A stretch of 64,000 bases of DNA, taken from Nocardia fluminea (GTDB taxonomy: Bacteria; Actinomycetota; Actinomycetes; Mycobacteriales; Mycobacteriaceae). This document shows, in pieces, positions 25,710-34,261 of this stretch (its first letter is position 1; every line of letters starts with the position of its first letter). Both the position numbers and the translations under genes were made by a program. The stretch is taken from positions 1 to 64,000 of the forward strand of contig NZ_PJMW01000002.1 of assembly GCF_002846365.1 (NCBI RefSeq). Direction: 5' to 3'. The notes under the pieces were generated by a model. That model was not told where the DNA came from, ran no database searches, and saw only the letters and a list, made by a program, of their open reading frames with translations.

Positions 25710-26101
25710 GCTCGCACCTCCGCTGCGGTCTCCGTCATGGTGGATGTGGCGTCGGTGCCGTAGTTCGGGCACAACGCCACCGCGTTGCCGGTCGCCGCGA
25801 GCAATGTCTCCGCCGAGGCGAGCAGATCCATCAGCTCAGGGCGGGCCAGGCTGTAGAACACCTGACGGCCCTGCGGACGACCCACGACCAGGCCACAATC
25901 ACGCAGGCACGCGACATGTGCCGACACCGTCGACTGCGCCAGACCGAGTCCGGTCATCAGATCCGCGACCCGCGCTTCCCCGCATGCCAGCCGGTGGACA
26001 ATCGCCAACCGGGTCGCGTCCGAGAGGCTGTGGAACAACGCCACCGCCGGGCCCAAGCCTTGCGTCTCGACGAGGCAGCCCCCGTCATGATTAATCGCCA
26101 T
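25706..26101 (-). CDS. ArsR/SmtB family metal sensor, CmtR-like
   Basis: A 131-residue winged-helix repressor. The DNA-recognition helix region is VADLMTGLGLAQSTVSAHVACLRDCG. Cysteines are placed as in Cd/Pb sensors of the CmtR/CadC group: a Cys-x3-Cys pair in the recognition helix (ACLRDCG) and a C-terminal Cys (ALCPNYG). Start ATG 26101. First gene of the arsR-ctpG-lspA operon and divergent from MMPL2, so it probably controls both. Confidence 0.88.
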   Translation of the reverse strand: MAINHDGGCLVETQGLGPAVALFHSLSDATRLAIVHRLACGEARVADLMTGLGLAQSTVSAHVACLRDCGLVVGRPQGRQVFYSLARPELMDLLASAETLLAATGNAVALCPNYGTDATSTMTETAAEVRA

Positions 26102-26216
26102 ACGACGATGATAGCGGCAGAACCTATTGATATCCATCGCGAATGTGATTAATCTCAATTCAACGATCACATCGCTCCTTGGCGATCAATGGTTGTCGAC
26201 TACGCAGGGAGAACAC
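26102..26216. promoter_or_regulatory. Divergent promoter region of ArsR and MMPL genes
   Basis: AT-rich for this genome between 26120 and 26170 (repeated TTGAT/ATTAAT-like words), as expected of an ArsR-family operator, but I cannot define one clear dyad. A ribosome site AGGGAGA precedes the MMPL ATG at 26217. Confidence 0.45.
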
Positions 26217-28460
26217 ATGAACCAGCAGCGGTCCGCCGTCACCGAGAGGTCATCTGAGAATCCACAATCACCTGGTTCGTCCGGGCTGCTGTATCGGTGG
26301 GGCGTTCTCATGGCCCGACGCAGACGCGCGGTCCTCGCGGTCTGGGGGCTGCTGCTAGCGGTGTGTGCGGTGGCCTACCCACTGCTGGAGAACCGGCTCG
26401 GTGCCATGGACTTCGCCGTCGAAGGCTCGGAGTCCACCGAGGTCGATCGCCTTGTCGCCCAGCACTTCCCGCAATTCGGTGCCGAGCAGGCCGTCATCGT
26501 GCTGCGATCAGCTGCCCGCACCGCGGACGACCCCGACTTCCGTGCGGCGGTCGCCCGGACGGTCACCGTGGCCGAGGAGGTGCCGGGCGTGATCGATGTC
26601 GTCGGCCCCTACGACGGGCTGCCCGGATCCCAGATCTCGGCCGACGGGCACGTCGCGATCGCGCTGGCCGGTATGGACGGCGACATGGCAGAACGCGCGA
26701 GGGTCGCCCGCGACCTGCAAGGCGCTATAGCCACCACGGGCGACGACTCCGTCGAGGTGGGACTGACCGGGTACTCGGCGGTGCAGAACGCGGCCACCGA
26801 ACTACAGAACGCCGACCTGGCCCGCGCCGAGGCGATCGGCATCCCGGTTGCCCTGATCCTGCTCGTCCTCGCGCTCGGAGCTCTAGCTGCCGCGGCGGTC
26901 CCGATCGGAGTGGCCATCGCGGGATTGCTGACCGCTGTCGGGGTGTTGTTCGGTCTCACCACCGTGACCGCGTTCGATTCGCTGACCGTGGCCATGGCCA
27001 CGATGGTGGGCTTGGGCGTCGGTATCGACTACGCGATGTTCATCGTCAGCCGTTTCCGCGAAGAACTCGCCCACCACGTGGTCGCCGACCATGCCGCGAT
27101 CGCGGCCGCGGTGGGCCGCTCACTGGCCACAGCAGGCAAGACGATACTGGTCTCGGGCTTGGTGGTGATGATCTCGCTCTGCGCGTTGATCATCATCCAA
27201 GCACCCATCTTCCGTGGCATCGCCATCGGCGTCGCCACCGCTGTCATCAGCATGCTCATCGTCGCCGTCACCCTGCTTCCCGCCCTGCTCGCAGTCCTTG
27301 GCCCTGCTGTCAACCGCGGCGCACTCCCGGCCCGCTGGCGCCCCGCCGACAGCGTCACCGACCTTCCTGGTGCCAGCCCGGGTCGCTGGGCGCGCTGGGC
27401 GTATCTCGTCATGCGCCGACCAGTCCTGTTCGGCACGGCCGCCGTAGCGGTGCTGGTCATCGCCGCACTCCCGGTATTCGGGATCCGCTACGGTCTCGAC
27501 ATGGGCACCAGCGCCCTCGACGACACCCCCACCGGACGCGCCACCACCGCGTTGACCACCAACTTCCCCGCCGGAGCACTCTCACCGGTCGAAATCATCG
27601 CCACCGGCCCTGGCGACACCCCACTCACCGGCGCCGCCCCCGAACGGGTCAACCGATTCCTGACCGAGATCGCCGGCGACGATCGCATCGCCACCGTTCT
27701 CCCCACCCAAGTCAACGACGGACGAGTACTTGCGATGGCCGTCCCGTCAGTCGCGTTCGACTCCATGGAGGCCACCGACCTCATCCGCGACATCCGCACC
27801 GCAGCGGCTGACGCGGCCGGAGTCGAGATCCGCATCGGTGGCAGCACCGCCGAATTCGTCGACCTCTCCGACGAGATGACCACCAAACTGCCGCTCGTCG
27901 TGGCCCTGGTGCTGACCGCGTCACTGATCTTCCTCATCGCCGCGTTCCGCAGCATCGCCCTGCCGGTCAAGGCCATCGCGATGAACCTGCTCGCCACCGG
28001 CGCCTCGCTCGGTATCACCGTCGCCGTATTCCAATGGGGCCTCGGCGAGAACATCCTCGACTTCACCAGCCCCGGATTCGTCCAGGTCTACCTACCCACC
28101 GTCGTGTTCGCCCTGCTGTTCGGCCTCTCGATGGACTACGAGGTCTTCCTCATCCGCCGGATGCGCGAATACTGGGATGCCACCGGCAACAACCAGCACG
28201 CCGTCGCTGCCGGACTCACCCACACCGCCCGCCCCATCACCGCGGCCGCCGCGATCATGATCGCCATCTTCGCCAGCTTCCTCACCGCCGACATCCTGGA
28301 GCTCAAACAACTCGGACTCGCGCTCGCGCTCGCGGTCGCCATCGATGCCGCCCTGATCCGCCTCATCCTCGTCCCAGCCCTCATGCGACTGCTCGGCGGC
28401 TGGAACTGGTGGCTACCGACCCTCCCCAGCATCCGCCCGTCAAAAGGCGAACGCCGATGA
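26217..28460 (+). CDS. MMPL-type RND transporter
   Basis: A 747-residue MmpL-like exporter. N-terminal helix near residues 35-55, extracytoplasmic domain, helix bundle with GIDYAMFIVSRFREE, second extracytoplasmic domain, and second bundle with SMDYEVFLIRRMRE. Start ATG 26217 with a clear ribosome site. Divergent from the CmtR-like regulator, hence probably metal responsive. It differs clearly in sequence from the MMPL at 20774. An out-of-frame ATG overlapping its stop opens only 14 codons. Confidence 0.9.
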   Translation: MNQQRSAVTERSSENPQSPGSSGLLYRWGVLMARRRRAVLAVWGLLLAVCAVAYPLLENRLGAMDFAVEGSESTEVDRLVAQHFPQFGAEQAVIVLRSAARTADDPDFRAAVARTVTVAEEVPGVIDVVGPYDGLPGSQISADGHVAIALAGMDGDMAERARVARDLQGAIATTGDDSVEVGLTGYSAVQNAATELQNADLARAEAIGIPVALILLVLALGALAAAAVPIGVAIAGLLTAVGVLFGLTTVTAFDSLTVAMATMVGLGVGIDYAMFIVSRFREELAHHVVADHAAIAAAVGRSLATAGKTILVSGLVVMISLCALIIIQAPIFRGIAIGVATAVISMLIVAVTLLPALLAVLGPAVNRGALPARWRPADSVTDLPGASPGRWARWAYLVMRRPVLFGTAAVAVLVIAALPVFGIRYGLDMGTSALDDTPTGRATTALTTNFPAGALSPVEIIATGPGDTPLTGAAPERVNRFLTEIAGDDRIATVLPTQVNDGRVLAMAVPSVAFDSMEATDLIRDIRTAAADAAGVEIRIGGSTAEFVDLSDEMTTKLPLVVALVLTASLIFLIAAFRSIALPVKAIAMNLLATGASLGITVAVFQWGLGENILDFTSPGFVQVYLPTVVFALLFGLSMDYEVFLIRRMREYWDATGNNQHAVAAGLTHTARPITAAAAIMIAIFASFLTADILELKQLGLALALAVAIDAALIRLILVPALMRLLGGWNWWLPTLPSIRPSKGERR

Positions 28461-28614
28461 ACAGCACCGCGATCAAGACTGGTCGGATTCGCGAACCGTG
28501 AAGCGGCAGCCACCCTCGCCTGTTGCGTAGCACGGTCACGGGGTCACCCGAGTCGTCGCGAGATACCCCTCTGACTGCGAGTGCGTCCAGTACCGCGACC
28601 TGAGACGTGGAGAC

Positions 28615-28645
28615 GTCCCATGGAGCCCCTCGTGCTCCATGGGAC
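28615..28645. terminator. Strong hairpin between convergent genes
   Basis: A perfect 12-bp stem, GTCCCATGGAGC at 28615-28626 and its complement at 28634-28645, with a 7-base loop. It lies between MMPL2 (rightward) and the methyltransferase (leftward). There is no T-run, so termination is probable but not certain. Confidence 0.6.
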
Positions 28646-28704
28646 GGCGCCCGGTGGGGTCGTTGTCGAGGGGATGGCAGAACTCAGGGGCTCAACCGAT
28701 GCTG

Positions 28705-29397
28705 TTAGAGCTTGACAGCCATCTCCAAACCTCCTTCGAACGGCAGGGTTTGGGTGGTGAAACCGTTGACTGGGTCATCGATGAAGTCGAACAGGTCGCG
28801 GTAGCTCGGTGGGCGGTTCTCGGTGTTGTCGACGATGACGATGGCGCCGCGGCGGAGGTGGGGTGCGATCAATTCGATTGCGGGGCGGGCCATCACCGGC
28901 CAGATGTCGATCAGGGCGAAATCGATAAGTTGATCGATGTGCTGGAGGGTTTCGCGGAGATCGCCCTCGCGGAGATCGACGTAACGGTCGAGGTCGGCGG
29001 AGGCGAGGTATTTGCGTGCCTCGGCGGCCTTGGCGGGTTCGTGTTCGGTGCCGATGACTACGCCGGGTTGCCCGTCTTCGGTGGCGACCAGGTGCATCGC
29101 CTGGGCGAGATAGAGAGTGGACACGCCATACGAAGTGCCCACTTCTACAGCGCATTTCGCGCGCAGGGCGAGGCAGAGGCGGTGGCAGAACAGTGCCTTG
29201 TCGTGGTCGAGAGCGACGAATTTGTCGGCGAGGAAGCGAGTGGCGTCGTCGTCGATCGTTCCTGGCTCGAGCGCTTCGCCGCGTTCGGCGCGGGCGGTGA
29301 AATGGTCGCGGAGATCGGCGAGCTGGTCGGTGCTCCGCTGCTGTAGCTCGGCGATCAGCTGATCGAGGTGCGGGTTGCGCAGTTCGCTCTGCGGCAT
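28705..29397 (-). CDS. Class I SAM-dependent O-methyltransferase
   Basis: A 230-residue methyltransferase. SAM motif AVEVGTSYGVSTLYLAQA, acidic residue in IGTEHEPAKAAEARK, and DFALIDIWPVMA correspond to the O-methyltransferase family fold. Start ATG 29397 (MPQSELRN); the open frame continues upstream but overlaps the presumed promoter. Divergent from a TetR gene with a dyad between them, the usual layout of a regulator and its target. Confidence 0.82.
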   Translation of the reverse strand: MPQSELRNPHLDQLIAELQQRSTDQLADLRDHFTARAERGEALEPGTIDDDATRFLADKFVALDHDKALFCHRLCLALRAKCAVEVGTSYGVSTLYLAQAMHLVATEDGQPGVVIGTEHEPAKAAEARKYLASADLDRYVDLREGDLRETLQHIDQLIDFALIDIWPVMARPAIELIAPHLRRGAIVIVDNTENRPPSYRDLFDFIDDPVNGFTTQTLPFEGGLEMAVKL

Positions 29398-29516
29398 GGT
29401 GACAACCTTTCTTGCTGGAAATAGTTGTGCGGCATGGCGGCCGGATGCGTTTCGGCGACAGGCAGTTCCGCTGTCCTTCGAGGCGACCGTCTTCAGTCTG
29501 CGACGGCCCCGGCTTA

Positions 29517-29537
29517 ATGTCAACGCTATGTGAACAT
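29517..29537. promoter_or_regulatory. Probable TetR operator
   Basis: ATGTCAACGCTATGTGAACAT, an imperfect dyad with half-sites ATGTCA and TGAACAT, lies between the methyltransferase and TetR genes, about 25 bp before the TetR ATG. Confidence 0.55.
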
Positions 29538-29562
29538 CAAGCTTCTGCGTTATCGTGCAGGA

Positions 29563-30267
29563 ATGCCGGACCAGCTTTCACCAGGGCGTCAGCGCCGAAG
29601 TCCGGTCACCCGAGGCGGGCGGCCGACGCTCAACGCCGACCTGATCGCCGCGGCCATGCTCGAGTTGGCGGGGCGCGACGGGTTCCGCGCGGTGACGATG
29701 CAAGTCCTCGCCGAACATCTCGGGGTGACCGTGCGTGCGCTGTATCGCCATGTTCGCGACCGGCAGGATGTCGTCGACCGGGCGGTCGAGCTCTGGCTGG
29801 CGAAGTGGCCTGAGCCCGTTCTCGATCCGGACGATTGGCGTGCGAGCTTTGCCGAGTACTGCCGCCTGCGACGCGAGACGAACCGTGCGCACCCGCGCGC
29901 GCTGCTCGTCTCGCTCGACGAGCAAGTCGGCCCCGTGCGCCTGCATCCGAGGCGACTCACCGCGCCCGACGCCTTCCTCGGCTTCCTGACCGACCTCGGC
30001 CTGAGCATGCCCGACGCGCTGTTCGTACACCGCGACCTGACCTTGCGCCTGTACGCCTTCGCCCTGCTCGTCGATTACCGCCACGACATCGGTCAGGCTG
30101 TTGTCGACGACGCACCGATGCCGCGGTCCTGGCTCGATCAGTTCCCCGACCTCGACGTGCCGCACCTGCGCGAAGCCATGGACGTTTCACGCACCGGCCC
30201 CGATGAAATGTTCGACCGCATGGTGGACGACGTCGCCCACACCATCATCCGGCTGCGCGAGCGCTAG
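29563..30267 (+). CDS. TetR family regulator
   Basis: A 234-residue regulator. N-terminal helix-turn-helix: MLELAGRDGFRAVTMQVLAEHLGVTVRALYRHVRD, with the recognition helix ending in LYRHV. The C-terminal ligand domain has no assignable specificity. ATG 29563 is preferred; a GTG at 29530 would put the start inside the dyad. Confidence 0.87.
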   Translation: MPDQLSPGRQRRSPVTRGGRPTLNADLIAAAMLELAGRDGFRAVTMQVLAEHLGVTVRALYRHVRDRQDVVDRAVELWLAKWPEPVLDPDDWRASFAEYCRLRRETNRAHPRALLVSLDEQVGPVRLHPRRLTAPDAFLGFLTDLGLSMPDALFVHRDLTLRLYAFALLVDYRHDIGQAVVDDAPMPRSWLDQFPDLDVPHLREAMDVSRTGPDEMFDRMVDDVAHTIIRLRER

Positions 30268-30797
30268 TGTTCCGCGTCTGCATTCCGCTGCGGACATGTT
30301 GCGAGGAGTCGAGGATCTCGTCGGAGTCTTGCGCCAGACGAGCCGGCGGGGGTTTGGTGTCCACAGCGGTTCGGTGTCCCATGTTCACTGACGGGGTCAG
30401 CCAGACGGGGCAGCCTACGGTTGGTAGCCGGCTTCGATCCTCAGCAGACCGCGCGAAACCGCGGGCCGTCCCCGTCCCCTCTTCGACGCGCCCCGGCTTG
30501 TGGACACTTCGAAGAGGGGACCAGAAACCGTTCCGACCGGCCGATCAGCATCGTCAGATCGAATAGGAACCTGAGATAACCAGGCGTTTTCCGGTTGCGG
30601 ATGGTTGCGTGTCCTGCCGAGGGCACCAACCTACGACACGAGTTCCCACAGAGCAGCGCGTTTTCTGGGTCAACGCTTCTTCACGCGAGGCCGACGCGAG
30701 CAGCAAAACCCCAGATGGGGTGTTACAGGTTCGATTCCTGGGGTCACGAACCTGCGACCAGAGTTTCCCCTGTTCAGCGAAATATCGACGAAGTTTT
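30268..30797. other. 530-bp region without a gene
   Basis: Two structures are visible. A perfect 13-bp inverted repeat, GTCCCCTCTTCGA at 30474-30486 and its complement at 30509-30521, has a 22-base loop. A tRNA-like T-arm lies at 30725-30741. Short open frames here have no recognisable product. It ends at the IS21 insertion point. Confidence 0.5.
30725..30752 (+). other. Possible tRNA 3'-end remnant
   Basis: ACAGGTTCGATTCCTGG reads as a TPsiC arm (loop TTCGATT, 4 of 5 stem pairs). It is followed by GGTCACG and AACC, which could be an acceptor strand. There is no 5' half upstream. It might be an attachment-site remnant or chance. Confidence 0.3.
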
Positions 30798-30876
30798 TGT
30801 CAGCGCTCGTTGAAAACCAGGCCACTGGCGCTCTTTGAAAATCGGCCACCCATCCACGATAGGAAGGGTGATCTCA

Positions 30877-32094
30877 GTGCAGGATTGGGCGCAGATCAAG
30901 TACCTCCACACCAGCGAGGGCCTGTCGCAACGAGCCATCGCGACCCGGCTGGGCATCTCGCGTGACACTGTCGCGCGAGCGATCAGGTCCGAGTCGCCAC
31001 CGCACTACCAACGCGCAGTCGGCCCGTCGGTATTCGACGAATTCGAACCCCACGTACGTCAACTACTGACCGAGTTCCCGACGATGCCGACCTCGGTGAT
31101 CGCCGAACGCGTCGGCTGGGTTGGGTCAGCGTCGTGGTTCCGCAAGAAAGTCGCCGAGTTCCGGCCCGAGTATGCGCCGAAAGACCCCGCGGACCGGCTC
31201 GAGTATCGGCCAGGCGACCAGATGCAGTGCGACCTGTGGTTCCCGCCGGTCACGATCGCGTTGGGCGCCGACCAGTTCGGAGCTCCGCCAGTATTGGTGA
31301 TGGTCGCATCGTTCTCGCGGTTCATCACCGCGATGATGATCCCGACGCGCACCACCGCAGATCTGCTGGCCGGAATGTGGGCACTGCTGTCGAACCAGCT
31401 CGGTGCCGTTCCGCGAAGACTGTTGTGGGACAACGAATCCGGCATCGGACGAGGAGGACACCTCGCAGCCGGGGTGGCCGCGTTCACCGGTATGGCCGCG
31501 ACCAGGATCGTTCAGTGCAAACCGTTCGACCCCGAGTCCAAAGGCATCGTCGAACGAGCCAACGGCTACCTCGAAACTTCGTTTCTCCCGGGCCGGCAAT
31601 TCAGTTCACCATCCGATTTCAATTCCCAACTCGGCCAATGGCTTCCGATCGCAAACACGCGTCGGGTTCGGCGGATCGCCGCAGCGCCGGTCGAGTTGAT
31701 CGGCACCGATCGAGCCGCGATGACCGGGCTGCCGCCGGTCGCGCCCACGGTCGGTTTCACCTCCCGATCGAGGCTTCCACGGGACTATTATCTGCGGGTT
31801 CTGGGCAACGACTACTCGATCGACCCGACGATGATCGGTCGGATGGTCGACGTCCACGCCGACCTCGACACCGTGACCGCCCGCTGCGACGGACTCTTGG
31901 TCGCCTCGCACCACAGAGCATGGTCGACCAAGCAAACCATCACCGATCCTGCCCACGTCGACACTGCAGCGAGACTACGAGAAGCATTCAGCAGCAACAG
32001 TTTCTGCCACATCAGTGGTGATGACATGGTTCGGGACCTGGGCGACTATGACGCGATCTTCGGAGTCGATTTCGGCACCGAGGGAGTTGCCTGA
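30877..32094 (+). CDS. IS21 transposase IstA
   Basis: About 405 residues. N-terminal helix-turn-helix (LSQRAIATRLGISRDTVARAI) and DDE core: MQCDLWFPP (D), RLLWDNESGIG (D), and SKGIVERANGYLE (E). GTG 30877 is chosen because AGGAAGG lies nine bases upstream; GTG 30868 is too close. Overlaps istB by one base (TGATG). Confidence 0.92.
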   Translation: MQDWAQIKYLHTSEGLSQRAIATRLGISRDTVARAIRSESPPHYQRAVGPSVFDEFEPHVRQLLTEFPTMPTSVIAERVGWVGSASWFRKKVAEFRPEYAPKDPADRLEYRPGDQMQCDLWFPPVTIALGADQFGAPPVLVMVASFSRFITAMMIPTRTTADLLAGMWALLSNQLGAVPRRLLWDNESGIGRGGHLAAGVAAFTGMAATRIVQCKPFDPESKGIVERANGYLETSFLPGRQFSSPSDFNSQLGQWLPIANTRRVRRIAAAPVELIGTDRAAMTGLPPVAPTVGFTSRSRLPRDYYLRVLGNDYSIDPTMIGRMVDVHADLDTVTARCDGLLVASHHRAWSTKQTITDPAHVDTAARLREAFSSNSFCHISGDDMVRDLGDYDAIFGVDFGTEGVA

Positions 32095-32876
32095 TGAGCA
32101 CCGACACGAACAAGCAGATCGAGTACTACGCCAACGCTTTGAAAGCACCGCGGATCCGCGACAGCGCTGCGCGGCTGGCCGAACAAGCCCGCGACGCCGG
32201 CTGGACGCACGAGGAATACCTCGCTGCGGTCCTGTCTCGCGAGGTCTCTTCTCGGGAGTCTTCGGGAGCTGAAACACGCATCCGCGCAGCAGGTTTCCCT
32301 GCCCGCAAGGCGATCGAGGAGTTCAACTTCGACCACCAACCCGCCCTCAAACGCGACACCCTGGCCCACCTCGGGACCGCCCAGTTCATCAGCAAAGCCC
32401 AAAACGTGGTCTTGCTCGGCCCGCCCGGGACCGGCAAAACCCACCTCTCCATCGGCTTGGGCATCGCCGCGGCCCACCACGGACATCGGGTGTTGTTCGC
32501 GACTGCGGTCGAGTGGGTCACCCGGCTGCAGACTGCTCACCAGCATGGACGCCTCGCTGCCGAGTTGGCCAAGCTCCGCCGCTATGGGTTGCTGATCGTT
32601 GACGAGGTCGGCTACATCCCGTTCGAACAAGACGCCGCGAACTTGTTCTTCCAGCTCGTTTCCAGCCGTTACGAACACGCGTCGCTGGTCTTGACCTCGA
32701 ACTTGCCGTTCTCTCGTTGGGGAGACGTCTTCAGCGACCACGTCGTCGCTGCGGCGATGATCGACCGGATTGTCCATCACGCTGACGTGTTGACGTTGAA
32801 GGGCAACAGTTACCGGCTCCGCAACACCGAAATCGACACTCTGCCGTCCATGCGGGGCGACAACCAGGCAGACTGA
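32094..32876 (+). CDS. IS21 helper ATPase IstB
   Basis: A 260-residue AAA+ ATPase that directs IstA to target DNA. Walker A is GPPGTGKTH, Walker B LLIVDEVGYI, sensor LVLTSNLPFSRW. Intact and coupled to istA. Confidence 0.95.
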   Translation: MSTDTNKQIEYYANALKAPRIRDSAARLAEQARDAGWTHEEYLAAVLSREVSSRESSGAETRIRAAGFPARKAIEEFNFDHQPALKRDTLAHLGTAQFISKAQNVVLLGPPGTGKTHLSIGLGIAAAHHGHRVLFATAVEWVTRLQTAHQHGRLAAELAKLRRYGLLIVDEVGYIPFEQDAANLFFQLVSSRYEHASLVLTSNLPFSRWGDVFSDHVVAAAMIDRIVHHADVLTLKGNSYRLRNTEIDTLPSMRGDNQAD

Positions 32877-32939
32877 ACAACCATCAAGTGGCCTGATTTT
32901 CGAAGAGCGCCACCGGCCGGTTTTCGAAGAGCGTCGACA

Positions 32940-33451
32940 GTTTTCCGAGAAGGGAACACCACCCTCGCTCGACGTGAGCTCGTCGGCACTACCCGGGTCC
33001 GATCGAGGAAGACGAATGGGCACGCCTCGAATCCCACGCCCTCGAACAGTCCGTCTTCGACACCGCATACAAGCGATCCTCGGCTACACCTGCGGAGTCC
33101 GTGACGAATGCGAATACGGCGGGCACAGTGGCGGCAACCGGGGCGCGACCACGACCCGGCACCAAGGACTCGTATCCGATCGGGCGAGCACGCCCGCAGC
33201 CGTGCCGCGGGACCCACCCCGGCGACGATGGGTGCAGCCAAGCGTGAGCCACGTGATCCGACGCTGCGGCCGACGCGGATCCAGTGTCGACGGCAGGAAA
33301 AAGATCGACCGTGGCCACGCTGGGTGCTGCCGACTGCACCTCGCGTGCTGTGACCTTGACAACATCCACACCTCGATGGCAGGATTCGGCATCAAATCCG
33401 ATAGGACTTTCTATCCGATAGGATTTCCCACTAGATCAGAGGTGCTGACCG
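32940..33451. other. Region without a clear gene, ending in the aldolase promoter
   Basis: From about 32982 one plus-strand frame without an evident start reads PIEEDEWARLESHALEQSV and on to a stop near 33243. It may be the tail of a gene broken by the IS21 or a chance frame; I do not recognise it. The last 60 bp hold two operator boxes (33394-33423). Confidence 0.4.
33394..33423. promoter_or_regulatory. Paired TATCCGATA boxes before the aldolase operon
   Basis: AATCCGATA at 33394-33402 and TATCCGATA at 33412-33420, with the shared TCCGATAGGA cores 17 bp apart, about 30 bp upstream of the first gene. The same pair with the same 17-bp period, on the other strand, precedes the TetR gene at 39392. 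Confidence 0.75.
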
Positions 33452-34261
33452 ATGACGCAGACGTTGCCCGAGGAACTGACCACAGCAGTGGGTCCGCAGC
33501 CGGATGGGGTGCAGATTCCGATGCCGCCGACGTTCGCGTCGGTCGAAGAGGAGCGCCGCTACCGCAAGCAACAACTCGCGGCAGGCTTTCGGCTTTTCGG
33601 CCGGTTCGGGTTCAGCGAAGGGGTCGCCGGTCACATCACCGTGCGTGACCCGGAGAACCCGGACTGGTTCTGGGTGAACCCGTTCGGCATGAGCTTCCAC
33701 CACATCACCGCCTCTGACCTGGTCCTGGTCGACCACGACGGCAACGTTCTCGCCGGTGCGGCACCGGTCAATCGCGCGGCCTTCGTGATCCATTCCGCCG
33801 TGCACCAGGCGCGTCCGGACGCGATAGCCGCCGCGCATTCGCATTCGGTGCACGGTAAAGCGTTCTCCAGCTTGGGGATCGAGCTGGACCCGATCACCCA
33901 GGACGCGTGCGCGTTCTATCAGGATCATGGGCTCTACTCAGACCACCGCGGTGTGGTGAACGAGACCGAGGAAGGCCAGCGGGTCGGCGTCGCGCTCGGT
34001 ACGAACAAGGCGGTAATCCTGCAGAACCACGGTCTGCTCACCGTGGGACAGTCGGTCGCCGAGGCGGTGTGGTGGTTCATCACGATGGAACGGTCCTGCC
34101 AGACCCAGCTCCTGGCGATGGCGGCGGGTACTCCGAAGCTGATCGATCACGAGGTCGCGGTGCGCAATCACGCCCAGGTCGGCAACCCGTTCGCGGGCTG
34201 GTTCCAGGCACAACCGCTGTTCGCGCAGATCCTGCGCAGCGAGCCGGACCTGCTCGACTGA
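33452..34261 (+). CDS. Class II aldolase/adducin family protein
   Basis: A 269-residue zinc enzyme related to fuculose-phosphate aldolase. Metal-binding histidines are visible in AAAHSHSVHGKAF and ILQNHGLLTVG. Family members cleave or decarboxylate small hydroxy/keto acids, sometimes acting only as decarboxylases. First gene of the operon; its TGA overlaps the ATG of the lipase gene. Substrate unknown, but the operon also contains a 2-hydroxy-acid oxidase. Confidence 0.88.
   Translation: MTQTLPEELTTAVGPQPDGVQIPMPPTFASVEEERRYRKQQLAAGFRLFGRFGFSEGVAGHITVRDPENPDWFWVNPFGMSFHHITASDLVLVDHDGNVLAGAAPVNRAAFVIHSAVHQARPDAIAAAHSHSVHGKAFSSLGIELDPITQDACAFYQDHGLYSDHRGVVNETEEGQRVGVALGTNKAVILQNHGLLTVGQSVAEAVWWFITMERSCQTQLLAMAAGTPKLIDHEVAVRNHAQVGNPFAGWFQAQPLFAQILRSEPDLLD

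Larger units (their letters stand above)
30798..32939 (+). mobile_element. IS21-family insertion sequence (2,142 bp)
   Basis: Ends are about 52-bp imperfect inverted repeats starting TGTC; each contains two copies of a GCGCTCTT(T/C)GAAAA-like motif, as in IS21. Flanked by GTTTT at 30793-30797 and GTTTT at 32940-32944, a 5-bp target duplication. Carries intact istA and istB. Confidence 0.95.

Noticed and set aside
26120..26170. ArsR operator dyad between the CmtR-like and MMPL genes
   Set aside because: The stretch is AT-rich and repetitive, but no single inverted repeat stood out clearly enough to call.
28457..28501. Small ORF of 14 codons overlapping the MMPL stop by ATGA
   Set aside because: Overlap is suggestive of coupling, but the peptide (MNSTAIKTGRIREP) ends at once and no continuation in another frame was recognised.
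30609..30965. 118-residue frame crossing the IS21 left end
   Set aside because: Runs through the IS terminus and a tRNA-like segment; no recognisable domain.
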